From NCBI GenBank assembly GCA_000231825.2, contig JH720317.1:681281-745280 (forward strand): DNA of 64,000 nucleotides, read 5' to 3'. A program made the translations under genes and the position numbers. Shown here in pieces: positions 51,183 through 62,890 of this stretch (within the stretch, counting starts at the first letter, position 1; each line of letters starts with the position of its first letter). This stretch comes from Tetrahymena elliotti 4EA (taxonomy: Eukaryota > Ciliophora > Oligohymenophorea > Hymenostomatida > Tetrahymenidae). Below the pieces are notes generated by a model. The model searched no databases. It was not told the origin of the DNA and saw nothing but the letters and a program-made list of their open reading frames with translations.

Positions 51183-52301
51183 TTTACTTTCTAATTATAT
51201 CTCTACTTAAATTGCTTATTTATATTAATATTTTTAACTATTTTTTGACAGAAATTATTCTTAATTAATCTATGATTTATTTATTACAAATAACAAATCT
51301 TAAAATTGTTAGAAAATAATGAAAGAAAGGTTAATCAATTTAAAATAGATAAATATTTTTGAGTATGCATTTATTTTTTTAATAGTTATCTTGCTCTATT
51401 TTAATAGTCCAAGATCAGAAATAATTTGATATTAGGATAGGTATTAAATTAGCTAATAAAGATTAAATATTCTAGGAATTAATAAAATTAAAAATGACAA
51501 GTTTTTAAAGTTCTTCATATTTTTTGTTTAAGTTTTTTTATATTTAAAATTTTGAGAATGTTGTTTGTTTTAAATAGACTTATTTAATATATTTTGAATA
51601 ACTAATTTAATTCGATTTATTGATTTTGAATTATTAAGACAAACTTTGATTAATTGTAAAATTTTTACTAAAATTTTATTAAAAACTNNNNNNNNNNNNN
51701 NNNNNNNNNNNNNNNNNNNNNNNNNNNNNNNNNNNNNNNNNNNNNNNNNNNNNNNNNNNNNNNNNNNNNNNNNNNNNNNNNNNNNNNTTAGGGTTTTTTA
51801 AATAGAGAGGGGTCTTATATCAGGGGGGATCTTAATATAGAGAGTATACAGTAAGTAAAATAATTAAAATGTATATTGATTGATTCATTTTTACTATTTT
51901 TGGTAATATATTTTTTAAATTTGACTTTTTCTTCAACTCTTCAAAATTTATTATCCCAAAAATATTATTCATAAAATAATTTAATGAAAAATTAATTGCT
52001 TAAGTAAATAAACTGTAACTCAACAAATGAATAAAAATATTACAATCTTTTTAACTTTGAAAAAATGTAAAAAATGTTTATTTTTTAAGAATAAATAAAA
52101 TAAGTTTCATGAAAAATATTTTTTTTGTTCAAAACAGAAATTTCGATTTTTAGTTTTTTTCAAATAAATTGAATTAAATAAGAAAGAGTTATTTTATGAA
52201 AGATTTGAGATAATTTACTGATTTAAATATGGATGGATATAAATATTATTATTTTATATTTTTTTATTAATACTAAAATATAATTTAACTAAGTTTAAAA
52301 T
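51183..52301. other. intergenic region containing the assembly gap
   Basis: This spacer lies between the head of the PX gene and the 3' end of the first K+ channel gene. It contains the 100-N gap at 51688-51787. The 60 bases right after the gap are unusually G-rich. No gene is supported. Confidence 0.5.
51688..51787. other. assembly gap of 100 N
   Basis: Exactly 100 unknown bases, the usual placeholder for a gap of unknown size between contigs. The real distance, and whether the two flanks are truly neighbours, cannot be told. Confidence 0.98.
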
Positions 52302-55300
52302 TCAAAATTTTTTTAGTATGCTTTGCCTGGCTTAAAAAGTAGGCTGATGCATTACCATTTTACTCAAACGATTTTCTCTAATTTTATATACATTAGCCTT
52401 TGAATCATGCCTTTTATTAGTTTTCATTGGAATACACTTTTTATTTTATAAGATTGATTTTTTATTGTACTTTTCAAGAACTTTGTCTAGATTACCTTAT
52501 GGAAAGTAAATATCAAATTGTTTCAAAGCATCAATATCATCTTCTTCATCGAAATCTATAATCCCATAGAGTTATTTTTAAATATCAGAATTCCAAACAA
52601 GTTGCTTTCTATAAATAAGTAAGTTAAGATCCATATGTTATGTATTCCTTTTAACTATATCTTCGCTTACAGGGAAAAACTAATTTCTTTCTCCACATAA
52701 AACTGTTTTTCCTTTATCTAATGTTTACTTATCTCCTTTTTTATTTATACTACCAGTAATTGAAAGCTTTTTTCTATTATTATTTGGGATATTTCTACTT
52801 GATTACATCTTTTCTTCCTTTTAATTTGGAGAGATCATCTCATTATCATTACTAAATGCCAATACTCCATTTTAAATGATATAAGTTTTTTTTTTCTTAT
52901 TAAATTCTACCATGCTATTCACTTTATTTTCTAAAATCGGACTAATTAGTTTGTTGTCTTACATGAATTTAATGTAATTTATTAAGTTTTATGTATTCTA
53001 TAAAATTATTTATTCATTTTAAGTATCTAATTAGCTTAATCCATTCTATAATTCTTTAAGCTTTAGACATGAACCTTGCTACTTAATAGTTATTTTTCTT
53101 TAACTTTACATTTCTTCCATTTGAGGTTGATAAAAATTTAAGTTGCTATTTTAATGCAAATTTTAATTGCTATCAATCATAACAAGTTGCTTATTTTGTG
53201 CAATTTTATGTTTGGTTAATTTTCTTTGAGCATCTCTATTCTTTACTTCTGGAGAGAAAATATCTAACTCTATACTTGGTTACTTCCTAACTGGATTTTT
53301 TCTCAAAATATTCTTTCTTAAAGGAGAGCTAATACAGTGATTAGAAAAGACCTCTTCCTACAAAGGAGATATTTTATATTACGAATCTTCCTACTTTAAA
53401 TCCATAAACTAAGCTCTATGAGCCCTTATATCTGCAAATACATTGTTTGTTTATATATTTTTTCTATGAATTTTTGATAAAGAAGGAAATGTTTAAGAAT
53501 TATCAATGTCCTCTTCTTTATGGTAATCAATTTAATTATTAATTTGCTTGATAGAAAAAATTGAATCATTATTATTTGATAACTTTGAAGGATTTTTTTT
53601 GTTTTTAGATTATTGGTCAAGCTGTTCAGTTTTTGTGTTATTTGAATCTTCATCTTTATTTGTAAATTTATTTATCTAAGGATTTTCTTATATTATATTT
53701 TATGTGTACGAAAGTGGAGGAAGAAATGGATCATCTTTTTATAAGTTTTTTTCTTAGTGATCAGGTTATAAAATAGTATAATTATTATCATCAGCTTCAG
53801 GGAGGGATGTTAAATCACTTTTATAAAGTTTTTTAACATTTATGCTGCTAGTTCTAGAAACACCTATATTGCCTAAATTTGTAATTTAAACATCAATAGG
53901 TGAATCGTTATTATTATGATCTAAGTTTAAGTTATCATTCTTTTTTAATGGCAGCTCTTAAATATTTTGTATTGATTACTCTGAAGTAATATCAAAATAC
54001 TCTTCTTTTATATTAAATTGATTTTAAAAATTATTTTAAATGTTGTTTATGTTTCTATTACTACTAAAATAACTATTGTTCATATAATTAAGTTAACTAC
54101 TTTACTTTTTTTTATCTTTTGAACTAAATGTATTAATTGTTAACCTCTACTTCATTGATTTGCTCAGCTATAGCTTTTCCAAAGAATCTTCATCACTATT
54201 CTCTGAAATATTGTTGATAGAATTTATAATTACACTATTATTTTATTTATTCTCAATAATATCATTTATATTATCTAAAATTGATTCTTCTTCTTAACCA
54301 TCGTTTACTTTTAAGTTCCAAAAATCAATGATATCCAAATAAAATCTCTCTAATTAAATTAAAACATTATATTTTTTTAATCTTCTTGTAGTAGGAGGAA
54401 ATTAATCTTATGAGCTATAATTTGGCTTATATTCTCTCTAATTTATAGAAGCCACCAAATGAACAGAAGGGCATTGTTATAGATAGTGGTTATAATCTCC
54501 ACATGAAAAACATTTTGTCTCCAAAAAAGATATTTGTTTATATAAAGAAATATTATCTCTGATATAACAAATCCTTTCCTTTTTTTATAAATTAATATGT
54601 TGCAACATTATTTTAAAAAAACTTAACTTTACGTAATCTTGTGGATACTTTTAAAGACAACTAAAAAAATCGTTTCTTGTAATATATGATAAATTCAGAA
54701 AGCTCTTTGCTTTTGCAGTATAAGGATTTGGATTATCTATAAAAAAACCAACTTGCCCAAAGAAATCTTTTTTCTTTAAAAAATAAATTAATGATTAAAT
54801 GATTTCGTTTCAAATATTATGTTTGATGTTTTATTTATTTATCAATTTCTTCATAGAATTCAAAGCATTAGCTTTAAAACCTCTGCCAAAGAAATTTAGG
54901 AGTGAAATATTATTCTTGTTATTGATTCAAATAAGAAATCAAGAAAAAAGCTATTAATTTTTTGAATTTTGAATTTTGGAAATAAATCATTATTTAGTTA
55001 CTTTTAATATCCTTAAAGTTGTTTCTGAGCTTGTTGAATTATCACTTTAGTATTATTTAGTTATGTTTACTTCTCCACTCCATATAAAATATAAGTTCTC
55101 TTCTCTTTCTCCTTCATTGAAGATGACTTCACCAGGAAAATACTTTTTTTGATGAAATATTAGTGATATTTCTTACATACATTCTTGACTTAATTTAGAG
55201 AAAATATAATGCTTTTCAAGTATTTGTTTGTTTACATCTAGCAGAACCTCTTATTTTAATATAATTGGCAAAGTCTCAATCATATCTGTTTGCATAAATG

Positions 55301-57607
55301 ATTTTTTCTCTTCAATCTTCTTTTAGTACTCAAAGTATTTCCTCACTTTGTGTTAAAGAGTTATACTAATACCTTTATTGTTCATTTCTCTATTTATAAT
55401 TTGCATATTCCTATTAAAATCTTTTTTCTTCTTCTCTAAATCTTTAACAATTTCACTAATCTATGAGAAAGTGTATCCAAAGACAGCACAAGCTGCCACA
55501 CTAACTAGAAGAATGAACGACTTTTCAGCTTTTAGATTATAGATAAATATATATGTATTAAATCTGATATAAAATTATTACTCAAAGTCTTTGGAGTTAT
55601 ATCTCCATATCCAATAGTTGTCATTGTGATTAGACAGTAATATAGACTATTCAAATATTACTCTGAGAATCCAGAATTCTGCAGATTATAGAATATAATC
55701 CAACTTTATCCAGTATCTTATTCCAATCCAATTTTTAAGAAAATACAACAAATGATGTGAGCTATAAAAAAAATAGAAAATTGAAGTTTACAAAGCTTAA
55801 ATATGTTAGACATAGTTTCATTAAATCTAAATTTAGACTCTAACTCTTCTAATTTGCTACTAACATCACTTATTTTTAAAAAAGCCAAATAGTTAAAGAA
55901 TGAAAATGGGTTTTCGTCTCGAGATTTGATGGAAAGCATTAAGGACATTAAAATGAACATGTCTTTTCTTATAAAATAAAATTTGATAGTGTTTTTATAT
56001 TTTAAAATAGATATTTTTTACATTAGATTTTTATACTATTTTTTCAAAATTTCAGCTCTATCTTTTATAACTAGACCATTTTTAAATATTCCCTAATTAT
56101 AAATAGTTAATAATAAGTCTCTGATCATTTTTTTATAGAAAGTTATTTACAGAATTCAGATTAACCAATATTTCTAATAAAAAAATAGCCATACTAATTT
56201 TAATGAACATTGCCTAATACTCAAATTTTTCAGGAAAAAGATCCAAAAAGACATGATACAGAGGCACATATGCTATAAAGAGTATGTTAAATAGCACCAT
56301 GAAAACATCCCAAGCTAGTTTAAAAAATGATTCCTTTTTAGATTAGTAAAAGAAAATATGGTTTAAATTGAAATCAAATCATATTTATTGAAAAATTATT
56401 TACTGGTTAAATGATATATGAAAGCAGTTTGATACGAGAAATCCTGTCAAACATTTTGTCAACTTTAATTAGAAGTTAATTAAAATATTTTTTACAAACC
56501 AAACTTTAACAATTTAATGTTTTATTTTAGAATGAAATAATAGAAACAAATAATATCCAACAATTTTGTTATTTATTAATTTTAAATAAATTTCTTTTAG
56601 CGAATTAATAAAATTTCATAAATCTAAAAATTAACCTTTTCTATACCTAACCAAAAATTTAAGTCGGTAATCAAATTTGATAAATAAAAGATTGAGTTAA
56701 TTAAGAATTAAGTTTAATATCCTTTTTGATTAACTCTATACAATAAATCAATAAAACTGAAAATGTGAAAGAAATTAATCTCTACCTCCAATTCTGTAAA
56801 GCAATTTTTGGGTAAAAGTTCTCTCCTGTTTGATAAAAACAAACATTGCTGTTACTTGATAAATGGCTGAAAATAAATAATATTTGAATTTACACTTAAA
56901 TTGAAATATCCACTTTCTAAATAGTAATCATAGTTAGAGGAGATGTCATTTATCAATGAAAATTAAGGCTTGGATAAGGCTTTAAATAATAAACTTCTGG
57001 ATTTCTTTTTGATGTTAGACATAAATTTCTTCACATTTTTTATGACCAAAAACTCAATTCCTTTCTTAATTTAGAATTTCTTTGGCTGTGCCTAAAGATT
57101 AGAGCTATCTAAAATTCCATATTAACTCATTTCAAATCTTTCACTTTAGGTTTTCATATCACTTTGTATTTTACTAAGCAACAAATTATGTTTAATTTCT
57201 GAAAAATTTTTGCTTAACCTATCATTTTTTTAGAGATCATTATCTCTATTAAGAATATCTCTTCTATCGAATAGTTAAAACTGGCTATCTTTATTTGCCT
57301 ACTAGCTGTTCGATAGATTTAATATATCCCTTTCTATAGAAAATATAAATGGACTATGGGGAGAACCTAAAATATTGTCCTTTGTCCTATCTTAGTTTTC
57401 TATACTTTTAGCTTAACATTGTTAGATCTTATCACTATGGATCCCATTCTCATCAAAATTTATAAAAATGTTCTTTGTTGCATCTTTCCTGTAAGTCGCT
57501 TTTTCTTCTTACAAAAAATCTTTTTTGAACTGCGAGTCCTTCTACTTTTAAAAATTTTATTCACCATATTTAAAATTTGGTCTCCCCTCGCTTTATGACT
57601 CACTCAT
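52302..57607 (-). CDS. K+ channel with cNMP-binding-type domain and zinc knuckle, copy A (1460 aa)
   Basis: Eight introns (56826-56893, 56463-56785, 56334-56403, 56093-56150, 55968-56036, 55529-55581, 54774-55001, 54579-54632) leave exactly 1461 codons between ATG 57607 and TGA 52304-52302. A cytosolic N-terminus of about 240 residues precedes the membrane part: S1 (LAWDVFMVLFNILFIAYVPL), S2, S3, a poorly charged S4 region, S5, the pore YYCLITMTTIGYGDITP near residue 470, and S6. A C-linker follows, then a cyclic-nucleotide-binding fold (PGEVIFNEGE; FGQVGFFIDNPNPYTAKA). A CCHC zinc knuckle, CFSCGDYNHYLQQC (C-x2-C-x4-H-x4-C), lies near 725. The long tail is Asn/Ser/Gln-rich. TIGYGD marks a potassium filter and the layout is EAG/CNG-like. 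Gating is uncertain because neither an arginine-rich S4 nor the usual ligand-binding arginine is visible. Confidence 0.92.
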
Positions 57608-58227
57608 CTTTACAATAACCTGTTTCTGAATATAATTGTTGATAAAATATTTAAACAAATTAAATGCGATTAATTACTTTTTGTTGTTTAATAGAAAATT
57701 AATTAATAAATTAAGCTAATTACTCTACATGCATAACAAAAATGCTATTTAAAATAAGTAATTCATTTATCCATTCATCAAAGCATATTATTAAATATAA
57801 AAGTAGGACTATTGACAATGCATCAATTAATTGGAAATATTAGTCTTTTTTTCTCAAAAAAAGTCAAAGTAATACAAATCAATCTTTTGTTTCTAAAAAT
57901 ACCAATAAATTAAAATTTTTACATGAATATAAAATATCTAACAGAAAGGAGCCCAGCCCACCTCCCCATAAACATAATTTTTCTTGATTTTCACTGAAAC
58001 TCGTTTATTCACATTTTTTAGATAAAAATAACTAATAAAATAAAAATAATTCTAATTAATACTTCAATATCAATAAACCATAATTTTTCTGAAAATCTTT
58101 ATTAAAACTTCTAATATTTTTATTTTTTTTAATTTCACTCTCAATTTAAACTTAAATTCTAAAAAATATTATAAAATTGGGTTTTCAATCTTTAAGAATT
58201 TGAGGTATTATAAATTTTTTCTATTGT
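57608..58227. other. spacer between the tandem channel genes
   Basis: It carries the promoter of copy A and the 3' end of copy B. A short GC-rich patch (about 57941-57968, with AGCCCAGCCCACCTCCCC) stands out in otherwise AT-rich DNA. No gene is seen. Confidence 0.5.
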
Positions 58228-61200
58228 TCATATTTTTTTAAGAATAGTTTGCCTTGCAGCAAATGTTGACTATGGAACTACTATTTTGCTCAAACGATTT
58301 TCTTTACTTTTATTCTAACCAGTTTTTAATTTGCTGTTCCTAATTGGATTTTACTTTTTTAATATTTGTACTTATTTATTGTTATACTATGTTACAACAT
58401 TTTCAAGATTACCTTAGGGAAAGTAAATTTTATAGCTCCTATAAATGTCAAAATCATCCTCCTACCAGATTTCAAAAACTCCTTAAATCTACTTTTGTAT
58501 ATCAAAGTTCCATAGTAGCTTTTTTCTAAAAATGAGTAAATTAACATCCATATCACATGTGTTTCTTCTAAATATTTCTTCATTGATTGGGAAGAATTAG
58601 TTTTTTTCAGCAGATATTGTTGTTTTTAATTTAGACATAATTTACTTTTCTGCTTTTTTATTTATGCTTCCTGTTAGAGATTACTACTTTTTATTGTTTG
58701 TAAAGTTTCTACTTGATTGTACTTTTTCATCTTTCATAGTAAGAGATATTACTTCATTATCACTTTAATTTGTCAATGTACCATTTCGATTAATCATTAC
58801 CTTTCTTTTCTTTATTAATTCAGCCTGGCTAGCCATTTTATTTTCAATAATAGGATTTATTAGTTTGTTATCTTGCATTAATTTTATATAGTTAATCAAG
58901 TTTTGAGTATTCAATTAAATTATTTAACTTAAATTATTACTTTACAACATATTCTAGTTATTATCAACCATCAGTATTTGTTTGCTTAGCATACTTTTTT
59001 TCTCTGTAAATTTCTTTTAACCTTCCCTATTTTTTTATTCTGCAGAATAAACTTCAAGTTCAATACTTGGTTATTTTTTTAAAAAGCTCTTTTTTAAGAC
59101 ATTTTTTCTTAAAGGAGAATTAATAAAGTGTGTAGAAAGAGGTTCTTCTTATAGATTGGATATTTTAAATGGTGATTCATCTTACCTTAACTCTATAAAC
59201 TAAGCTTTTTATGCTTTTAATTCATCTAAAATATTGCTAAATGAAACACTTTGTTTCAAGGTTATATCTTCATCATGACATCTATCGATTTTTTCACAAT
59301 TTCTTTGCTTGAAAGATTCAATTTCATCTTATTTAGAATTTGATTAATCATAATCCTTGCTTATCTGCTAAAAATTAAAATGGTTTTCATAAACAATATT
59401 CTAGGCATATTAAATTGTAGAGAGAGATTTGTCTTATTTCTTACTGGGTGTTTCTATAGTGTTATGATATTAGTTAGGGAAAAAATTATCTTCTTAATCA
59501 GGTAAAACGGATAAATCACTTTTACATGATGACTTTTTGATATTTATACTACTCGCTTTAAAAACTCCTATGTTAAATTTTGTGTAATATATGTCAACAG
59601 GAGAATCAGAGTTATTTTCAAATTATAAATTTTCATTTTATTTTAAATAAAGTTATTTAATATTTTATATTGATTATTCAGAAGCAGTTTCTAAATTCTC
59701 CTCTCTAATATTAATTTGATTTGAAAAGTTGTTTTAGTTATTTATGTTTTTATTACTACTAACAAAATGACTGCTAGGGTAATTATGCTAGCTATTTAAT
59801 CTTTTTCTACCTTTAGAACTTAAGATGCTAAAAGCATGCTTTTGTTTCCTTTAATTTTCATGACTTTACTTATCATCATGATGTTCAACGCTATGCTCTG
59901 AAACCTATTTTATGGTATTGATTTCAAAGCTATTATTTCTCTTATTTTCAATAATGTCATTTAATATAGAATCTTCTTCTCCATCATTAAATTTTTAGTT
60001 CCAAAAATCAATTATTTCATTATAATATCTTTCTAATTAATACAAAGCATTTACCTTTTTTATTTTTCTTCGAGTTGAGATATTTTCTTAAGAGATAATA
60101 TCAGGTTTTTACTTTCTTTAATTAAATGAAGTGACTAAGTGAACAGAAGGACACTATTAAAGATAGTGATTATAATCTCCACAAGAAAAGCACTTTATCT
60201 CTAAAAACGAAATCTAATTATATAGAGAAATATTATCTCTTATGTAGCAAATTTTTTCCTTTTTATTAAAGAAACTGTAAAACATTTTCAATATTAATAA
60301 ATAAATAATACATAATCTTTTGGAAATTTTTGAAGACAAGCAAAGAACTCACTTCTTGTAATGAAGGATAAATTCAAAAATGTGTTTGATTTTGCAGAGT
60401 AGGGATTAGGATTATCAATAAAAAAACCTACTTATCCAAAGAAATCTTTTTTCTAAAAAATAGTTTATAAATATTAATATAAGAATTGTATTAATGTAAA
60501 TGCTTTTGGTTACTTTTAAGATCCTTAAAGTTGTTTCTTAACTTGTAGAATCATCACTTTGGTATTATTTAGTTATGTTTACCTCTCCACTCCATATAAA
60601 ATATAAATTTTGTTCTCTTTCCCCTTCTTTAAATATTACTTCTCCGGGAAAATATTTTTTTTAGTGAAATATTAAAGATATTTCTTACATACATTCTATG
60701 CTTAATTTAGAGAAAATGTAATGTTTTTCTAGTATTTGTTTGTTTACATCGAGTAAGACTTCTTATTTCAAAATTTAAGGTAAAATTTCTATCATATCTG
60801 TCTGCATAAACGATTTTTTCTCTTCGATTTTTTTTTAGTACTCGAAATATTTCCTTACTTTGTGTTAAAGAGTAATACTAATGCCTTTATTATTCATTTC
60901 TCTGTTTATTATTTGCATATTCCTATTGAAATCTTTCTTCTTTTTTTCTAGATCTTTAACAATTTCACTTATTTGTGAGAAAGTGTATCCAAAAATTGCA
61001 CATGTAACAACACTTACGCCAAGGATGAATGATTTTTCACCTTTTTTGAAAAATGAATTCAAAAAAAAATTAATCTAACATAAATTACTCAAACTCTTAG
61101 GAGTAATATCTCCATATCCTATTGTTGTCATAGTTATTAGACAATAATATAGGCTATTCAAATATTATTCTTGGAAACCAGCAGACGATAAGTTGTAGAA

Positions 61201-62890
61201 GATTATCCAGCTCTACCCAGTATGTTGATTTTCCAAGCCAATTTTTAAGAATATACAACAAATAATGTGGGCTATAAAAAATATAAAAAATTGAAGCTTG
61301 AAAAGCTTGAATAAATTAGACATAGTATCATTTAATTAGAGCTTCAATTCTAATTCTTCTAATTTGCTGCTAACATCATTTAATTTAAAGAAAACTAGAT
61401 AATTTAAATATGAGAGAGGACTGTTTTATTCAAAATTGATAGAAAGTATGATGAAAACAATGATTAAAATATCTTTTCTTTTAAAAATATAAATATTTTT
61501 TATTTCAAAATTTAATCGATAAATTATTTACATAATATTTTTATACTACCTTTTGAAAATCTAACCTCTATTTTTGATTACTAATCCATTTTTAAAAATT
61601 CCCTATAAATATATGTATGTTTATGGTGTTGGCATTTAAACTAATAAAACAATTTTACTGAATTCAAATTTATGAATATCTCACTCAGAAGTATCACTAT
61701 ACTTATCTTTATACAAATGACTTATTGTTGGAAATAATCAGGAAAAAGATACAAAAATATATGATAAAGAGGTATGTAAGCTATCAATATTAAATTAAAT
61801 AAGACCATAAAAATGTCCCAACTCAATTTAAAAAAAGACTCCTTTTTGATGAATTGATAAAAAAATAAGTTGAAATTAATAAATAAAGAAAAATATTGAA
61901 ATATTTACTGGTTGAATTATAGAGGAAAATAATTTAAATTGTTATATCCTTCCAAACAGCTTATCAGCTATTAATTTATTTTAAAATAAAATTAAGCTAA
62001 AATGTTAGAATTAAAAAATAATTGGATGATCATCTTTAATCATTATTCATTTGTTACTAAATTAGAAATAAAAAGAATATATATTTTACCTCCTATTTAA
62101 TAAAGCAAGTTTTATATAAAACTTCTTTTCTATTTATAAAAAAAAAACAATTCTTAATTATTTCTAACAAATTCTAATTTACACTCAAATTAAAATAAGC
62201 ACTTTCTAAATAATAATCATAATTGGATGAGACATCATTAATAAGTAAAAACTAAGGCTTTGTCAAAGCTTTAAATAGGAGACTACGAGATTTCTTTTTT
62301 ATATTTAATATAAATTTCTTAATATTTTTGATGACCAAAAACTCAATTCCTTTTTTAATTGAGAATCTCTTTGCCTATTAGATTTCTGAATTACTAATCC
62401 CAGACTCTATTAATTGTTATTATCCTTCTTTTTAATATTGGTTTTCATTTATTGATTAACTGATTAATGAATTTGGTTTGATTCCTATTAAGTTCTACTT
62501 ATCCATTTTTAAATCGTCATGATCTTTTCTTAAGTAATCTCTATTTTCAAAAAGCTAGTACTAGCTATCTCTATTGATTTATTAGCTTTAAGATATGCTT
62601 AATAAATCTTTTTCAATATTATATACAGCAGCTGTCTGACTTAGAGGAGAAAATGCTTAATTTTCTTTAGTATTTGATATGTTCTATAAGTATTTAGTTC
62701 TACATTTTTTGTTTTAATTCTAAAACTTGTTAAACTTGTTTAACTTGTTTAACTCTTTATTAGCAAAAATACTACTCTCTGCTTCTTCTTTATGATTTTC
62801 TATTTAAATATGCAAATTATTTCTTAAAATTTCTCCATCTTTGCACTTTAAAATATGCTCATCTTTATAATTAGTATTTAAATCTATCAT
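58228..62890 (-). CDS. K+ channel with cNMP-binding-type domain and zinc knuckle, copy B (1377 aa)
   Basis: This is the tandem paralogue of the gene at 52302-57607, in the same orientation. Eight introns (62130-62182, 61968-62089, 61842-61908, 61603-61658, 61478-61546, 61041-61088, 60453-60513, 60259-60311) sit at the same positions and phases as in copy A and leave exactly 1378 codons. The pore reads YYCLITMTTIGYGDITPK. The zinc knuckle CFSCGDYNHYLQQCPSVHLV is identical to that of copy A over its core, and the C-terminal motif ENRLSKI(V)V is shared with ENRLSKMVM of copy A. The N-terminal 130 residues and the Asn/Ser-rich tail have diverged most. The N-terminus contains a small triple repeat (LNKLNKFNKF). 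Role as for copy A: a membrane potassium channel with a divergent ligand-binding fold. Confidence 0.92.

Noticed and set aside
50837..51268. 143-codon plus-strand frame in the standard code
   Set aside because: It lies antisense to the N-terminal and PX-coding exons of the sorting-nexin-like gene; it is Phe/Leu/His-rich and has no motif. The minus-strand frame carries the PX domain.
51788..51800. TTAGGG-like sequence beside the gap as a telomere
   Set aside because: There is a single copy only, and Tetrahymena telomeres are TTGGGG repeats. No chromosome-breakage sequence was noticed nearby.
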